Source: Candidatus Korobacter versatilis
GTDB lineage: Bacteria > Acidobacteriota > Terriglobia > Terriglobales > Acidobacteriaceae
DNA length: 64,000 nt
Reading direction: 5' to 3'
Assembly: GCA_016185395.1 (NCBI GenBank)
Contig: JACPNR010000014.1
Span: 1-64,000 of the forward strand
This document shows positions 9,127 to 17,685 of the stretch, piece after piece; the first letter of the stretch is position 1; each line of letters begins with the position of its first letter. Made by a program: the position numbers and the translations under genes. Below the pieces are notes generated by a model that was not told the DNA's origin, ran no database searches, and was given only the letters and a program-made list of their open reading frames with translations.

Positions 9127-9155
9127 GGCCGCTGCGGACGCAGCGGCCTTTTTGT
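9127..9155 (+). terminator. Rho-independent terminator of ilvE
   Basis: Perfect 9-bp stem GGCCGCTGC / GCAGCGGCC with a GGAC loop, followed by TTTTT (9149-9153). Confidence 0.92.
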
Positions 9156-9187
9156 TGTCCCGGCAGAGTACGGGAGCGATGCGGGGC

Positions 9188-9772
9188 TTAGCCTTTTTTG
9201 AGTTCGACGAGGACCTGGCGGGCCACTTCTTTGAGCGTCTCGAAGACGCCGGTGCCCTGGTAGGCGACGGCCTCGAAGACGGCCTCGTTCTTCTTCACCA
9301 GCTGCTGCTTGAGCGTATCGACGGGGAGGGCGTTGGGGAGGTCGCGCTTGTTGAGTTGGAGGACGTAGGGGATCTTGTTGAAGTCGTAGTTATGTTCTTT
9401 GAGGTTCTCGTGGAGGTTCTCGAGCGCTTCGACGTTGGCGTCCATGCGCTCTTCCTGGGAGTCGGCGACGAAGACCACGCCATCGACGCCGCGCAGGATG
9501 AGCTTGCGGCTGGCGTCGTAAAAGACCTGGCCGGGGACGGTGTAGAGATGGAAGCGGGTCTTGAAGCCGCGGACGGTGCCGAGGTCGAGGGGCAGGAAGT
9601 CGAAGAACAAAGTGCGGTCCGTCTCGGTGGCGAGCGAGATCATCTTGCCCTTTTGCTTGTCACCGGTCTTATCGAAGACCACCTGCAGGTTCGTCGTTTT
9701 GCCGCCGAGACCGGCGCCGTAATAGACGATCTTGCAGTTGATCTCGCGGGCCGCGAAATTGATGAAACTCAA
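9188..9772 (-). CDS. mglA: MglA-type small Ras-like GTPase
   Basis: 194 residues, full length for the bacterial MglA family. P-loop GAGLGGKTT at 19-27, the MglA-specific switch-II variant TVPGQ at 78-82 in place of the eukaryotic DxxGQ, and base-recognition NKRD at 141-144. The family acts as a nucleotide-dependent polarity switch (Myxococcus motility) and needs a roadblock/LC7 GAP such as MglB; no mglB is visible in this window. The adjacent minus-strand gene upstream is a VWFA-related protein 168 bp away, with a possible TATAAG -10 near 9890, so mglA is probably transcribed alone. Its role here (polarity, protein localisation) is inference. Confidence 0.92.
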   Translation of the reverse strand: MSFINFAAREINCKIVYYGAGLGGKTTNLQVVFDKTGDKQKGKMISLATETDRTLFFDFLPLDLGTVRGFKTRFHLYTVPGQVFYDASRKLILRGVDGVVFVADSQEERMDANVEALENLHENLKEHNYDFNKIPYVLQLNKRDLPNALPVDTLKQQLVKKNEAVFEAVAYQGTGVFETLKEVARQVLVELKKG

Positions 9773-9940
9773 ACGTTGCCTCTGTCTTCATCGCGACGGG
9801 CTACGGGGGTGGGCCGCTCGCGACGAAGGGGGATGTACAGTGCAATGCATCCGCAAAAGACTGAGGATGCACGGAGATTCTTATATCACAGCGACCTCGG
9901 CACCCCTACGTGACTTTGGTACCGGAGCAGGAGGGCGCGT

Positions 9941-11215
9941 TTACTGGGCCGTGGAACGCGGCGGAGGCAGCGGGTAGTAGCCGTCACGCGCGAAGACGCG
10001 CAGGCCGCCCTTGTGCACGCGGACCTCGATGGAGCGGTAGTTTCCTGCGACGGCGGACTTGGTCTTGTAGCCGAGCGTGTACTGGTTGCGCGCCGTCTCG
10101 GTGATGCGGGCGTAGGAATCTTCGATGGCCTCGCGGGTGAACTCGGTGTAGATCTGCCCGCCGGTAGCGGTGGCATACTTGGGCAGCAGGTTGGTGTAGC
10201 CGGCGCCGGGCAGATGGACGCGGCCAAGCGTGTCGTAGGCAGGGATGGAGGCATCGCCCACGGCGACGGCGTAGACGGAGATGTCGTTCGAAAGCAGGAC
10301 CTTCATGACGTCCTGATAGCTGGCGCGGCTGCCATCTTCGCGGCCGTCGCTGACGACGAAGACGATCTTGCGGTAGTCGCGGCGGCGCTTGGAGAGGTCT
10401 TGCGCGGCGCGGAGGATGGCGTCATTGAGCACGCGCGACTCGGTGCGCGGGTTCTGCATGTGCGGCGTGCCGGGGTCGATGGGATGACCGTTGACCGAGG
10501 GGCCGGCGTTCATGGGGCCGCCGCCCATGGGGACGCCGCCGCCGGAGCGTCCGGGACGCCGGCTGCGCTTGATGGCGCTGGAGAGCTTGTCGTTGACGGC
10601 AGAGAAATCAATGGCCTTCGAGACGGAGTTGCCGAAGGTGTAGAGCGAGACCTCGTCGTACTGGCTGAAGGCGCCGACGATGTTGGGCAGCGTCTCGTTC
10701 ACCTTCTTCATGGTGATGTCGGGCATGCCGAGGTCGACGACGACGGCGACGGAGAGCGGGAAGGGATCGCTGGTGAAGAAATTGATGGGCTCGCGGATGC
10801 CGTTCTCGTAGACGGCGAAATCGCGGACGGTGAGGCCTTCGACGAGGCGTCCGTCGTTATCGCGGATGGTGACGGGAACGAAGACCTGGTTGACGACGGT
10901 GCTGATCTTGAACATCTCGTCACGTCCGCTGACCACGTCCGGCGTGGCGCCGCCGGCGGGAACGTTCTGAATATTGCTGGTGTTGACCTGCGGCTCGTTG
11001 GCCTGAACGGGCGTGCTCTGGTCGGGCTTGGCGGAGGGCGGTCCCTTGGGAGCGTCGGCGGGGAAGGGGTTGTTCTGGCCCTTGGTGGACGAGGGCGCGT
11101 CCGGCACCGGCGTGGAGCCGCTCTGCTGCGCGTTGGTCTGCTGAGACCAGGCAAGCCAAGTCACGCCAACGGCTACCACTGCCACCGACACCCATTTTGT
11201 CCACGTCGTCGTCAT
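9941..11215 (-). CDS. VWFA-related exported protein, MIDAS-degenerate
   Basis: 424 residues from ATG at 11215, chosen because it begins a signal peptide (TTTWTKWVSVAVVAVGVTWLAW); the upstream in-frame ATG at 11311 gives an implausible N-terminal tail. After a Pro/Ser/Gln-rich linker comes the VWFA-related core: VVNQVFVPVTIRDNDGRLVEGLTVRDFAVYENG, then VVVDLGMPDITMKKV where the two neighbours have a DxSxS metal site, and VVSDGREDGSRASYQDV. The DxSxS is lost here, so metal-dependent adhesion is unlikely. C terminus EVRVHKGGLRVFARDGYY is typical of the acidobacterial family (TIGR03436 type). It is divergent from the next paralogue across about 100 bp. Confidence 0.85.
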   Translation of the reverse strand: MTTTWTKWVSVAVVAVGVTWLAWSQQTNAQQSGSTPVPDAPSSTKGQNNPFPADAPKGPPSAKPDQSTPVQANEPQVNTSNIQNVPAGGATPDVVSGRDEMFKISTVVNQVFVPVTIRDNDGRLVEGLTVRDFAVYENGIREPINFFTSDPFPLSVAVVVDLGMPDITMKKVNETLPNIVGAFSQYDEVSLYTFGNSVSKAIDFSAVNDKLSSAIKRSRRPGRSGGGVPMGGGPMNAGPSVNGHPIDPGTPHMQNPRTESRVLNDAILRAAQDLSKRRRDYRKIVFVVSDGREDGSRASYQDVMKVLLSNDISVYAVAVGDASIPAYDTLGRVHLPGAGYTNLLPKYATATGGQIYTEFTREAIEDSYARITETARNQYTLGYKTKSAVAGNYRSIEVRVHKGGLRVFARDGYYPLPPPRSTAQ

Positions 11216-11317
11216 TTTTTCGGGCGCTCCCTGAGCGCGGATGAGGCCTTTTCCGGAGACTCGAAGCTGAGTTGCTGCATCTAAAATACAATAACCAGCA
11301 GGCGATAACAAAAGTCT

Positions 11318-12397
11318 ATGGCAGCCAGCCGTCGCACGTACCTGCGTACTCCTGTTCGATGCGCGAGCATGACGTTCGCGCTCCTTCTTTTCTTTGGCTG
11401 CTTTCTCGCGGGCAGCGCGCCGGCGCAGGCGCCGGTGACGAACACCGAGCCGCAGCCGGAAGACCGCAAGCAGGAGCAGCGCGACGACGACGTGCAGACC
11501 TTCAAGGTCTCGGTGGACGTGGTGAACGTGTTCTTCAACGTGAAGGACAAGCGCGGCGGGCTCGTTCCCAGCCTGCCGAGAGACGACTTCGAGCTTTACG
11601 AAGACGGGCAGAAGCAGACCATCAAGTACTTCTCCACGGAGAGCAACCAGCCGCTCACGCTCGGGTTGCTCATCGATTCGAGCGCCAGCCAGCAGCGCGT
11701 GCTGGGCATGGAGCAGGAAGTCGGCAGCCAGTTCCTGGCGGAGGTGCTGGGACCGAAGGACATGGCGTTCGTCATCGGGTTCGACGTGAACGTGGACCTG
11801 CTGCAGGACTACACCAACTCGCGCCGCGAACTGAAAGAAGCGCTGTATCGCGCGAAGATCAACAACGGCGGCGGCTTTGGCGGCGCGGGCGTGCCGGGGA
11901 TAGGCGGCGGGCCGGTGCCAACCTCGAGGCCGCGCGGGACTTTATTGTATGACGCGGTGTACCTCGCGGCGGACGAGAAGCTGGGGCGCGAGGTCGGGCG
12001 CAAAGCGATGATCATCCTGACGGATGGCGTGGACCAGGGCAGCCAGGAGACGCTGAAGCAGGCGATCGAAGCCGCACAGCGCGCCGACGCCATCTGCTAC
12101 GTGCTGCTGATCTCGGACCGCGGGTTCTATGGCCACGGCGGGTTCACCTACAGCGGCGACCGCGAGATGAAAGACCTGTCGGAGCAGACGGGCGGGCGCG
12201 TGATCGAAGTGGGCAACAAATACGAGAAGCTGAAGGAAGCCTTCGATCAGATCCAGGCGGAGCTGCGCAGCCAGTACTCCATCGGGTACACGCCGACGAA
12301 CACGAAGCGCGATGGCACCTTCCGCAAAGTGGAGATACGGTCGAAGCAGGGACACAAGGTGCAGGCGCGGCGCGGGTATTACGCGTTGCAGCAGTAG
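11318..12397 (+). CDS. VWFA-related exported protein
   Basis: 359 residues with a signal peptide (FALLLFFGCFLAGSAPAQA; a second ATG at residue 18 could also be the start). VWA core: FKVSVDVVNVFFNVKDKRGGLVPSLPRDDFELYEDG, MIDAS DSSAS in LGLLIDSSASQQR, the threonine of GTLLYDAVYLAAD, and MIILTDGVDQGS. The MIDAS is intact. The C-terminal signature FRKVEIRSKQGHKVQARRGYYA matches the same family as both neighbours. A Gly-rich insertion (GGGFGGAGVPGIGGG) interrupts the domain. VWFA-related proteins are expanded in Acidobacteria and presumed extracytoplasmic, but the function is unknown. Confidence 0.9.
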   Translation: MAASRRTYLRTPVRCASMTFALLLFFGCFLAGSAPAQAPVTNTEPQPEDRKQEQRDDDVQTFKVSVDVVNVFFNVKDKRGGLVPSLPRDDFELYEDGQKQTIKYFSTESNQPLTLGLLIDSSASQQRVLGMEQEVGSQFLAEVLGPKDMAFVIGFDVNVDLLQDYTNSRRELKEALYRAKINNGGGFGGAGVPGIGGGPVPTSRPRGTLLYDAVYLAADEKLGREVGRKAMIILTDGVDQGSQETLKQAIEAAQRADAICYVLLISDRGFYGHGGFTYSGDREMKDLSEQTGGRVIEVGNKYEKLKEAFDQIQAELRSQYSIGYTPTNTKRDGTFRKVEIRSKQGHKVQARRGYYALQQ

Positions 12398-12556
12398 CAG
12401 TCTGCAGACTGCAGTCTTCAGCTCGGAACTGGGAATAATAAGAGCCGCGGTTTGTGCCGCGGCTTTTTGTTGCTCGCGAGAAAAGCGAGACGCCCAGAAG
12501 GGAACCCCTACCTTGCATGCAAGCTGAAGACTGAAGACTGACGTCTGCAGACTGCT
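12397..12556. repeat. Inverted word-repeat pair flanking the terminator
   Basis: Left arm 12397-12423 (words GCAGTCT, GCAGACT, GCAGTCTTCAGC) and right arm 12522-12556 (AAGACTGAAGACTGACGTCTGC) are inverted, imperfect copies. They bracket the terminator exactly between the stop codons of two convergent VWFA paralogues. See the finding on word repeats. Confidence 0.7.
12443..12468 (+). terminator. Rho-independent terminator between convergent VWFA genes
   Basis: Stem AGCCGCGG / CCGCGGCT with loop TTTGTG, followed by TTTT (12465-12468). Confidence 0.85.
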
Positions 12557-13649
12557 ACTGGCGCGGGGCGTAGTAGCCCTTGCGGGCGCGGACTTTGTAT
12601 TTCTTGTTGGAGGCGAGGATGTCGATGGCGCGGTAGCGTCCGTCGGCCTGGAAGTCGGTGGGCTTGTAGGCGAGGGCGTACTGGCTGCGCAGCTCTTCCT
12701 GGATCTGCGCAAACTTTTCGGCGATGTCGTCGAGCTTCATGGGGAAGAAGACGCGTCCGCCGGTGGCCTCGGCGAGCTCCTGCAGGTATTTGTCGCCGCG
12801 GGTGACGACGCCGGAGATGTTGGTGCTGATGGCGTAGACGATGACCTCGGCGCGCTGCGCCATCTCGGTGGCTTCCTGGCGGGTGACGCGGCTCTGGTTG
12901 TCGTCACCGTCAGAGAGCACGACGATGGCGCGGCGGACGGCGAAGTCGTCCTGGTGCTTGAGCAGCTTGTCGCGGCAGGCGTAGTAGATGGCGTCCCAAA
13001 GCGCGGTGCCGCCGCCGGGGCGGAGCATAGCAACGCCCTTGCCGAGTTTTTCGGTGGAGTCAGTGAAATCGGCGGTGACCTCCGGCGTGGAGTCGAAGCC
13101 GACGACGAATGCCCTGTCCACCTTGGGGCGGACGGTCTGGTTCAGGAACTCGGTGGCGGCCTGCTGCTCGAAGACGAAACGGTCGCGGATGGAGTTGGAT
13201 GCGTCCACGAGGAGGCCGACGCGCAGGGGCAGGTTGGTCTCGCTGCGGAAGGCGACCATGGACTGCGGCGGCTTGTGATCGTCGAGCACGCTGAAGTCGG
13301 CCTGCTTCAAACCCTTGATGAATTTTCCGCCCTTGTCGGTGACGGTGAAGATGACGTTCACTTCGTCCACGCGCTTCTTGATGATGGTGCCGGTGCTGGG
13401 GACGTCTTCATCGGTCGCAGGCGCGGCGGCGGTCGCGGTAGTGGCGGGCTTGGGTGGCTGCGAGACGGCGGCCGGCAGCGGCGCGGAGGCCGACGGCGCG
13501 GGCGCGGCGGCTTGTGGCGCGGGCTGCTGGGCCGGCGCTTTGGAGGTGGAAGAGGGCGCGGAGGGGAGGTCCTGACCGCGCGTGATGGGCGCAGCCGTGA
13601 CCCCGACGAGCAGGAACGCACTCAGAAAATGGCGCATGGAAAGTTTCAT
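12555..13649 (-). CDS. VWFA-related exported protein
   Basis: 364 residues if translation starts at ATG 13649 (MKLSMRHFLSAFLLVGV); ATG 13637 gives a better signal peptide and ATG 13664 is also in frame. None has a clear Shine-Dalgarno sequence, and a TATAAT on this strand overlaps the 13649 ATG and ends 10 nt before 13637, so a short-leader start at 13637 is possible. A Pro/Ala-rich linker precedes the VWA domain: VNVIFTVTDKGGKFIKGLKQADFSVLDD, MIDAS DASNS in VGLLVDASNSIRDR, GTALWDAIYYACRD and AIVVLSDGDDNQS. C terminus YRAIDILASNKKYKVRARKGYYA. It is the third consecutive paralogue and is convergent with the second. Confidence 0.9.
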   Translation of the reverse strand: MKLSMRHFLSAFLLVGVTAAPITRGQDLPSAPSSTSKAPAQQPAPQAAAPAPSASAPLPAAVSQPPKPATTATAAAPATDEDVPSTGTIIKKRVDEVNVIFTVTDKGGKFIKGLKQADFSVLDDHKPPQSMVAFRSETNLPLRVGLLVDASNSIRDRFVFEQQAATEFLNQTVRPKVDRAFVVGFDSTPEVTADFTDSTEKLGKGVAMLRPGGGTALWDAIYYACRDKLLKHQDDFAVRRAIVVLSDGDDNQSRVTRQEATEMAQRAEVIVYAISTNISGVVTRGDKYLQELAEATGGRVFFPMKLDDIAEKFAQIQEELRSQYALAYKPTDFQADGRYRAIDILASNKKYKVRARKGYYAPRQ

Positions 13650-13670
13650 TATAGTCTGGATCACTGCAGA

Positions 13671-14654
13671 TTAGATGCCATCCGGCAGCTCTGTTTCGCC
13701 CAATCTTCTCAGGAAGTCGCGCAGTTCCGGCGGGAGCGGCGCACGAAAGTGCATGGTCCGGCCGGTGGAAGGGTGCGTAAATTCGAGTTCCGCAGCGTGC
13801 AGAAAGTTCCTGCCGAGAGAGAGCGCGCCTTGCTTGCCACTCTTCAACTTCGCGGGCGCGCCATAAAGCGCGTCGCCGGCTACGGGATGCGCGAGCGACG
13901 CCATGTGGACGCGGACCTGGTGGGTGCGTCCGGTATCGATCTTCACTTCGACGAGCGCGAGCTGGCCGAACGGCGAGTCGATGCGGCGCAGGACTTTGTA
14001 GTGCGAGACGGCGGCGCGTCCGGCACGGGTGCGGGTCGTCATGCGGATGCGCCGGTTCTGGTCGCGGGCGATGGGGCGGTCGATGGTGGCGTGCGCGAGC
14101 TTCGGCCATCCGTGGACGAGCGCGATGTACTTCTTCTTGACGTGGCGCGAGGCGAACTGCTCCTGCAGCTTGCGGTGGGTGACGTCGTCTTTGGCGACGA
14201 TGATGAGGCCGCTGGTCTCTTTGTCGAGCCGGTGGACGATGCCGGGGCGCAGGGCGTGGCCGCCGCCTTGAGAAAGTTTGCCGAAGCGATGCAGCAGGGC
14301 GTTGACGAGCGTGCCGCGGTTGCTGACGGCGTCTGCTTTCGCGGCGCCGGCGTGGACCATCATGCCGGCGGGCTTGTTGATGACGGCGAGATATTTGTCT
14401 TCAAAGACGACGTCGAGTGGGATGTCCTCAGCGACGGCTTTGAGCGGCGGACGCACGGCTTCGCCGGTGATCTCGACCTTCTCGCCTGCGCGCAGCTTGC
14501 GGGAAGCTTTCGCCGGCGCGCCTTCCACGCTGACTTTTTCCTGCGCGATGAGCTCCTGCACGCGCGCGCGGCTGACTTCGGCGAGCTGCGCGACGAGGAA
14601 CTGGTCGAGGCGGTGGCCGGCGGCGGCTTTGTCGACGTGGAAGAGCTTGGGCAC
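13671..14654 (-). CDS. rluD: RluD-family large-subunit rRNA pseudouridine synthase
   Basis: 327 residues from GTG 14654. An in-frame start at 14729 is possible, but its extra 25 codons are encoded by an interspersed palindromic repeat, so I prefer the GTG. N-terminal S4 RNA-binding domain (RLDQFLVAQLAEVSRARVQELI), then the RluA/C/D catalytic domain with HRLDKETSG at 141-149, where Asp144 is the catalytic aspartate, plus GRTHQVRVHMA and HFRAPLP. RluD makes pseudouridines at 1911/1915/1917 in helix 69 of 23S rRNA; RluC-type specificity cannot be excluded by eye. The gene follows lgt on the same strand. Confidence 0.9.
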   Translation of the reverse strand: MPKLFHVDKAAAGHRLDQFLVAQLAEVSRARVQELIAQEKVSVEGAPAKASRKLRAGEKVEITGEAVRPPLKAVAEDIPLDVVFEDKYLAVINKPAGMMVHAGAAKADAVSNRGTLVNALLHRFGKLSQGGGHALRPGIVHRLDKETSGLIIVAKDDVTHRKLQEQFASRHVKKKYIALVHGWPKLAHATIDRPIARDQNRRIRMTTRTRAGRAAVSHYKVLRRIDSPFGQLALVEVKIDTGRTHQVRVHMASLAHPVAGDALYGAPAKLKSGKQGALSLGRNFLHAAELEFTHPSTGRTMHFRAPLPPELRDFLRRLGETELPDGI

Positions 14655-14677
14655 GGTGCGAAGGATAGCAGGGTGCC

Positions 14678-14745
14678 AGCGCGGGCGGGACGCCCGCGCT
14701 ACAGCCGGCGAGACGCCGGCGCTAATCAAGGCCGGCGCTACGTCG
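14678..14745. repeat. REP-like double palindrome at the rluD 5' end
   Basis: GCGCGGGCGGGACGCCCGCGC-like hairpin followed by GCCGGCGAGACGCCGGC and a partial GCCGGCGCTAC. It lies between lgt and rluD and overlaps the last lgt codons by a few bases. Confidence 0.75.
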
Positions 14746-15595
14746 TGGCGGGTACGGGTTGCGGTGCCGTGCGGCGCAGCCAGAGGAGGCCGCCGGTGAC
14801 GACGAGGCAGAGCGCGATGAGCTGGGTGACGGACATGGCGCCGCCGAAGACGGAGCCGCGTTCGGGATCGTCGCGATAGAACTCGAGGAAGTAGCGCGCC
14901 ACGCCGTAGAGGAAGAAGTACGCGCCCAGGACCTGGCCATCGAACTTCTTGCGCCGGAAGAGCCAGAGCAGAACGAGGAAGATCACAGAGTTGGCGGCGG
15001 CCTCATAGAGCTGCGTGGGATGGATGCGGACGTTGAGCGGCGTGCCGGAGTAGTACGCGGCGAGCGGGTTGGTGAAGGTCACGCCCCAGGGCTCGTCGGT
15101 GGGCTTGCCGTAGCAGCAGCCGGCCGCGAAGCAGCCGATGCGTCCGATGATGTGGCCGAAGGCGATGCCGGGAGCGTAGGCGTCGAAGGTCTTGAGGACG
15201 GGCAGGCGGTGGCGCCACATATAAAGGATGGCGACGAGCGAGCCGAAGAGCAGTCCGCCGTACCAGACTCCGCCGGCCTGGATGAGGCTGAGCGCCGCGG
15301 CGGCGTGCCGGTCCTGCGTGTTGCCGTGCAGGAGCGCGGAAAATGTTTGCCGGGTGAAGATGCCGGGGAGTTCGGCGGTGACGCCGCTCCAGTCGGTGAC
15401 GAGCAACATCAACTTCGAGCCGAGGACGGCGGCGACGATGGAGAGGATGCCGAGGTTCCAGGCGCGGTCGGGATCGATGCCCTCGCGTTTGGCGAGCTTC
15501 ACGCAGATGAGCAGGCCGAGGATGAGTCCGAGCGCGGAAAGCACGCCGTAGGTGGGAAGGGAGATGCGGCCGAGATCGAGGAGGCGAGGCAGCAT
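14738..15595 (-). CDS. lgt: Prolipoprotein diacylglyceryl transferase
   Basis: 285 residues, seven-TM inner-membrane enzyme that transfers diacylglycerol from phosphatidylglycerol to the lipobox cysteine. Signature GRIGCFAAGCCYG with the essential Arg, HPTQLYEA, and GGVWYGGLLFG are all present; the C-terminal FYRDDPERG is also typical. The product would process the RHS lipoprotein and other lipobox proteins. The start ATG is not preceded by a Shine-Dalgarno sequence; instead TAACAAATTAACAAGTC, part of an A+T-rich word repeat, lies directly upstream. Confidence 0.96.
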   Translation of the reverse strand: MLPRLLDLGRISLPTYGVLSALGLILGLLICVKLAKREGIDPDRAWNLGILSIVAAVLGSKLMLLVTDWSGVTAELPGIFTRQTFSALLHGNTQDRHAAAALSLIQAGGVWYGGLLFGSLVAILYMWRHRLPVLKTFDAYAPGIAFGHIIGRIGCFAAGCCYGKPTDEPWGVTFTNPLAAYYSGTPLNVRIHPTQLYEAAANSVIFLVLLWLFRRKKFDGQVLGAYFFLYGVARYFLEFYRDDPERGSVFGGAMSVTQLIALCLVVTGGLLWLRRTAPQPVPATT

Positions 15596-15596
15596 G

Positions 15597-15680
15597 ACTT
15601 GTTAATTTGTTAACTTGATAATTTGTTGATTGAAAGGCCGGCACCACCAGCAATTAACCAATTACCAAGTTAACAAATCA
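15597..15680. repeat. A+T-rich inverted word repeat upstream of lgt
   Basis: Left arm 15599-15633 (TTAATTTGTTAACTTGATAA, then TTTGTTGATTG) and right arm 15651-15679 (CAATTAACCAATTACCAAGT, then TAACAAATC) are imperfect inverted copies around a GC-rich loop. The left arm begins two bases from the lgt start codon. Confidence 0.7.
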
Positions 15681-15710
15681 AAAAAGCCGACCCGCGTGGT
15701 CGTGAGGTGG

Positions 15711-15848
15711 CCGTTTTTTGAACCGTCGCATAAGCAACGGCGGGAACCCGCCGCGGCCCTTTAGGCATCTCCGCATGGCGGAGCATCGCACACCGGACCG
15801 AATACGAGTCGAGTTCCCTCTTTTTTGAATGTTGGTTCAAAAAAGCGG
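15711..15848. ncRNA. Candidate structured RNA with competing arms
   Basis: No ORF fits here. CCGTTTTTTGAACC (15711-15724) and CTTTTTTGAA (15820-15829) are both complementary to the single segment GGTTCAAAAAAGCGG (15834-15848), giving two exclusive pairings: a 140-nt closing stem or a short 3' hairpin. Inside lie the hairpins CCGTCGC-ATAA-GCAACGG, GGCGG-GAAC-CCGCC and CTCCGC-ATG-GCGGAG. This suggests a folded transcript or leader; 6S RNA or an Acidobacteria-specific motif are families to test. Strand is undetermined. Confidence 0.35.
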
Positions 15849-15998
15849 TTACACCAGCACAAACTTTGCAGGCCGGCTCTCGAACCCGAAGCTACAGAAA
15901 ACATGCGCCCGTGACAAGGGGCGCGGCGCAGAAAGTTGGCAGCGCAAATGCTGGCGCTCGGAGGGCGCTGCTACAATCGGAGCAAGGAGAACCGTGTT

Positions 15999-16220
15999 TT
16001 GACGAAGCGTTCTTCCATCGGCGCGGGAGCGAGCATGGCGCTCGGCGTCCTGCTCTTCCTGCTCGCGAGCGAGCGGCCGGCGCACGCCTACACCGATCCC
16101 GGATCGGGCATGCTGATCTGGCAGGGCGTGGTCGCGGCCTTCCTGGGCGCGTCCTTTTACTTCCGCAAGTTCGTTTACAAGTTTTTCGGTAAAAAACCCA
16201 CGGACACGAAGCAGGAGTAG
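15999..16220 (+). CDS. Small membrane protein with TDPGSG motif
   Basis: 73 residues from TTG at 15999, chosen because AAGGAG (15984-15989) is 9 nt upstream and it begins a signal peptide (LGVLLFLLASERPAHA). A TACAAT -10-like hexamer is at 15972. The mature part is YTDPGSGMLIWQ, one TM helix and a basic tail KFVYKFFGKKP. Small proteins beginning Y-x-DPG-[ST]-G after the signal recur in bacteria next to envelope genes, but their function is not known to me. It leads a tight operon: the methyltransferase starts 10 bp after its stop. Confidence 0.75.
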   Translation: MTKRSSIGAGASMALGVLLFLLASERPAHAYTDPGSGMLIWQGVVAAFLGASFYFRKFVYKFFGKKPTDTKQE

Positions 16221-16230
16221 GCTCACTCAC

Positions 16231-17685
16231 GTGAGCGACACTCCCCGCGCCGTAGCCGCTTCGTTCCGCGACCCCGCCGGCCGCGTCGTTTTGCTGCCGG
16301 GACGCGTGCTGCGCGCGGTGCGCACCGAAGCCGTGGCCGACCTGGACGCGTTTCTCGCGTCGGCTTCCGCAAAAACCTTGCTGAGCAGCGGCGCGCTGGT
16401 CTCCACGAAGACACTGGATGCTGGCGCGGTGGCGGAGCTGCAGCGCGGGCCGGGATTGGCCGAGGTCCTGGGCGGCGCGGCGCGCGTGCTCGAGCATGAG
16501 CGCGTGTGGTTTCCGGCCTATCCGTATGAATGGTCGCCGGCGATGCTGTTCGAAGCCGGCACGCTTACGCTCAGCCTGGCGGAAGGATTGTTGCGCGACG
16601 GACTCGGGTTGAAGGACGCCACGCCATACAACGTCCTGTTTCGCGGGACGGCGCCGGTGTTCGTGGACGTGCTCTCGGTGGAGCGCCGCGAGCCGCGCGA
16701 CGCGACGTGGATGCCGTACGCGCAGTTCGTCCGCACGTTTTTGCTGCCGCTGGTGGCGTGGCAACGCTTCAAGCTGCCGCTGCGCGACGTCTTCCTCGGA
16801 CATCGCGACGGGCTCGAGCCGGAGGACCTCTATCGCATGACGGGGCCGCTGGCGCGCCTCGCGCCCCCGCTGCTGGGGCTCGTCACCATGCCGGCGTGGC
16901 TGGGCGCGAAACATGACCAGGACGACCAGAGCATCTATCAGCCGAAGCTGATGAACGATCCCGAACGCGCGCGCTTCGTGCTCGCTTCGCAGCTCGGCAG
17001 CCTGCGCAAGACGCTGAAGAGTGTGGCGCCGCGGGCGGACAAGTCCACCTGGTCGGACTACATGCGGACGCATAGCTACTCCGACGCGCACTTTGCCGGC
17101 AAAGAGAGGTTCGTGCGCGAGGCGGTGGCGGAAAGCGCGCCGGGAAAAACGCAGACCGCCGTTCTCGACATGGGCTGCAACACCGGGTTCTTCAGCTTCC
17201 TGGCGGCAGAGCGCGCCGGCACGAGCGTGGTCGCGCTCGATTACGATCCCGAGGTCGTGGACCGCGTGTTCCGCGAGGCGCGCGAGCGCAAGGCCAACGT
17301 GCTGCCGCTGGTGGTGGACCTGACGCGTCCTTCGCCGGCGACGGGATGGCGGAACGCGGAAGCCCCGAGTCTGCTCGAGCGCGCGCGCGGGCAGTTCGAC
17401 CTGGTGTTGATGCTCGCGGTGATCCACCACATGCTGGTGAGCGAGCGCGTGCCGCTGGAAGACATTTTGGAGCTGGCGGCGGACCTGACGTGCGACGCGG
17501 CGGTGATCGAGTACGTGGACCCGAGCGACGGGATGTTCCGCCGGCTCACGCGCGGGCGTGACGCGCTGCACGCCGGCCTCACCCGCGCGAGCTTCGAGCA
17601 GGCCGCGGCGCGGCGCTTCCAGATCGTCCGGTCACTCGAGCAGGGAACGCGCACCCTCTATTTCCTGCGAAAGAAAAACGCCTGA
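16231..17685 (+). CDS. Class I SAM-dependent methyltransferase, two-domain
   Basis: 484 residues from GTG 16231. The C-terminal half is a Rossmann methyltransferase: motif I LDMGCNTGFFSFLA at about 312-325, then VVALDYDPEVVDRVF (motif II) and DLVLMLAVIHHMLV. The N-terminal ~290 residues resemble a kinase-like or acceptor-recognition region (GLGLKDATPYNVLFRG, PVFVDVLSVERREPRD); this segment recalls methyltransferases of nodulation or envelope loci. Its stop overlaps the next start by one base (TGATG), so the two are translationally coupled. The substrate is unknown; the neighbours suggest envelope glycan or lipid. Confidence 0.82.
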   Translation: MSDTPRAVAASFRDPAGRVVLLPGRVLRAVRTEAVADLDAFLASASAKTLLSSGALVSTKTLDAGAVAELQRGPGLAEVLGGAARVLEHERVWFPAYPYEWSPAMLFEAGTLTLSLAEGLLRDGLGLKDATPYNVLFRGTAPVFVDVLSVERREPRDATWMPYAQFVRTFLLPLVAWQRFKLPLRDVFLGHRDGLEPEDLYRMTGPLARLAPPLLGLVTMPAWLGAKHDQDDQSIYQPKLMNDPERARFVLASQLGSLRKTLKSVAPRADKSTWSDYMRTHSYSDAHFAGKERFVREAVAESAPGKTQTAVLDMGCNTGFFSFLAAERAGTSVVALDYDPEVVDRVFREARERKANVLPLVVDLTRPSPATGWRNAEAPSLLERARGQFDLVLMLAVIHHMLVSERVPLEDILELAADLTCDAAVIEYVDPSDGMFRRLTRGRDALHAGLTRASFEQAAARRFQIVRSLEQGTRTLYFLRKKNA

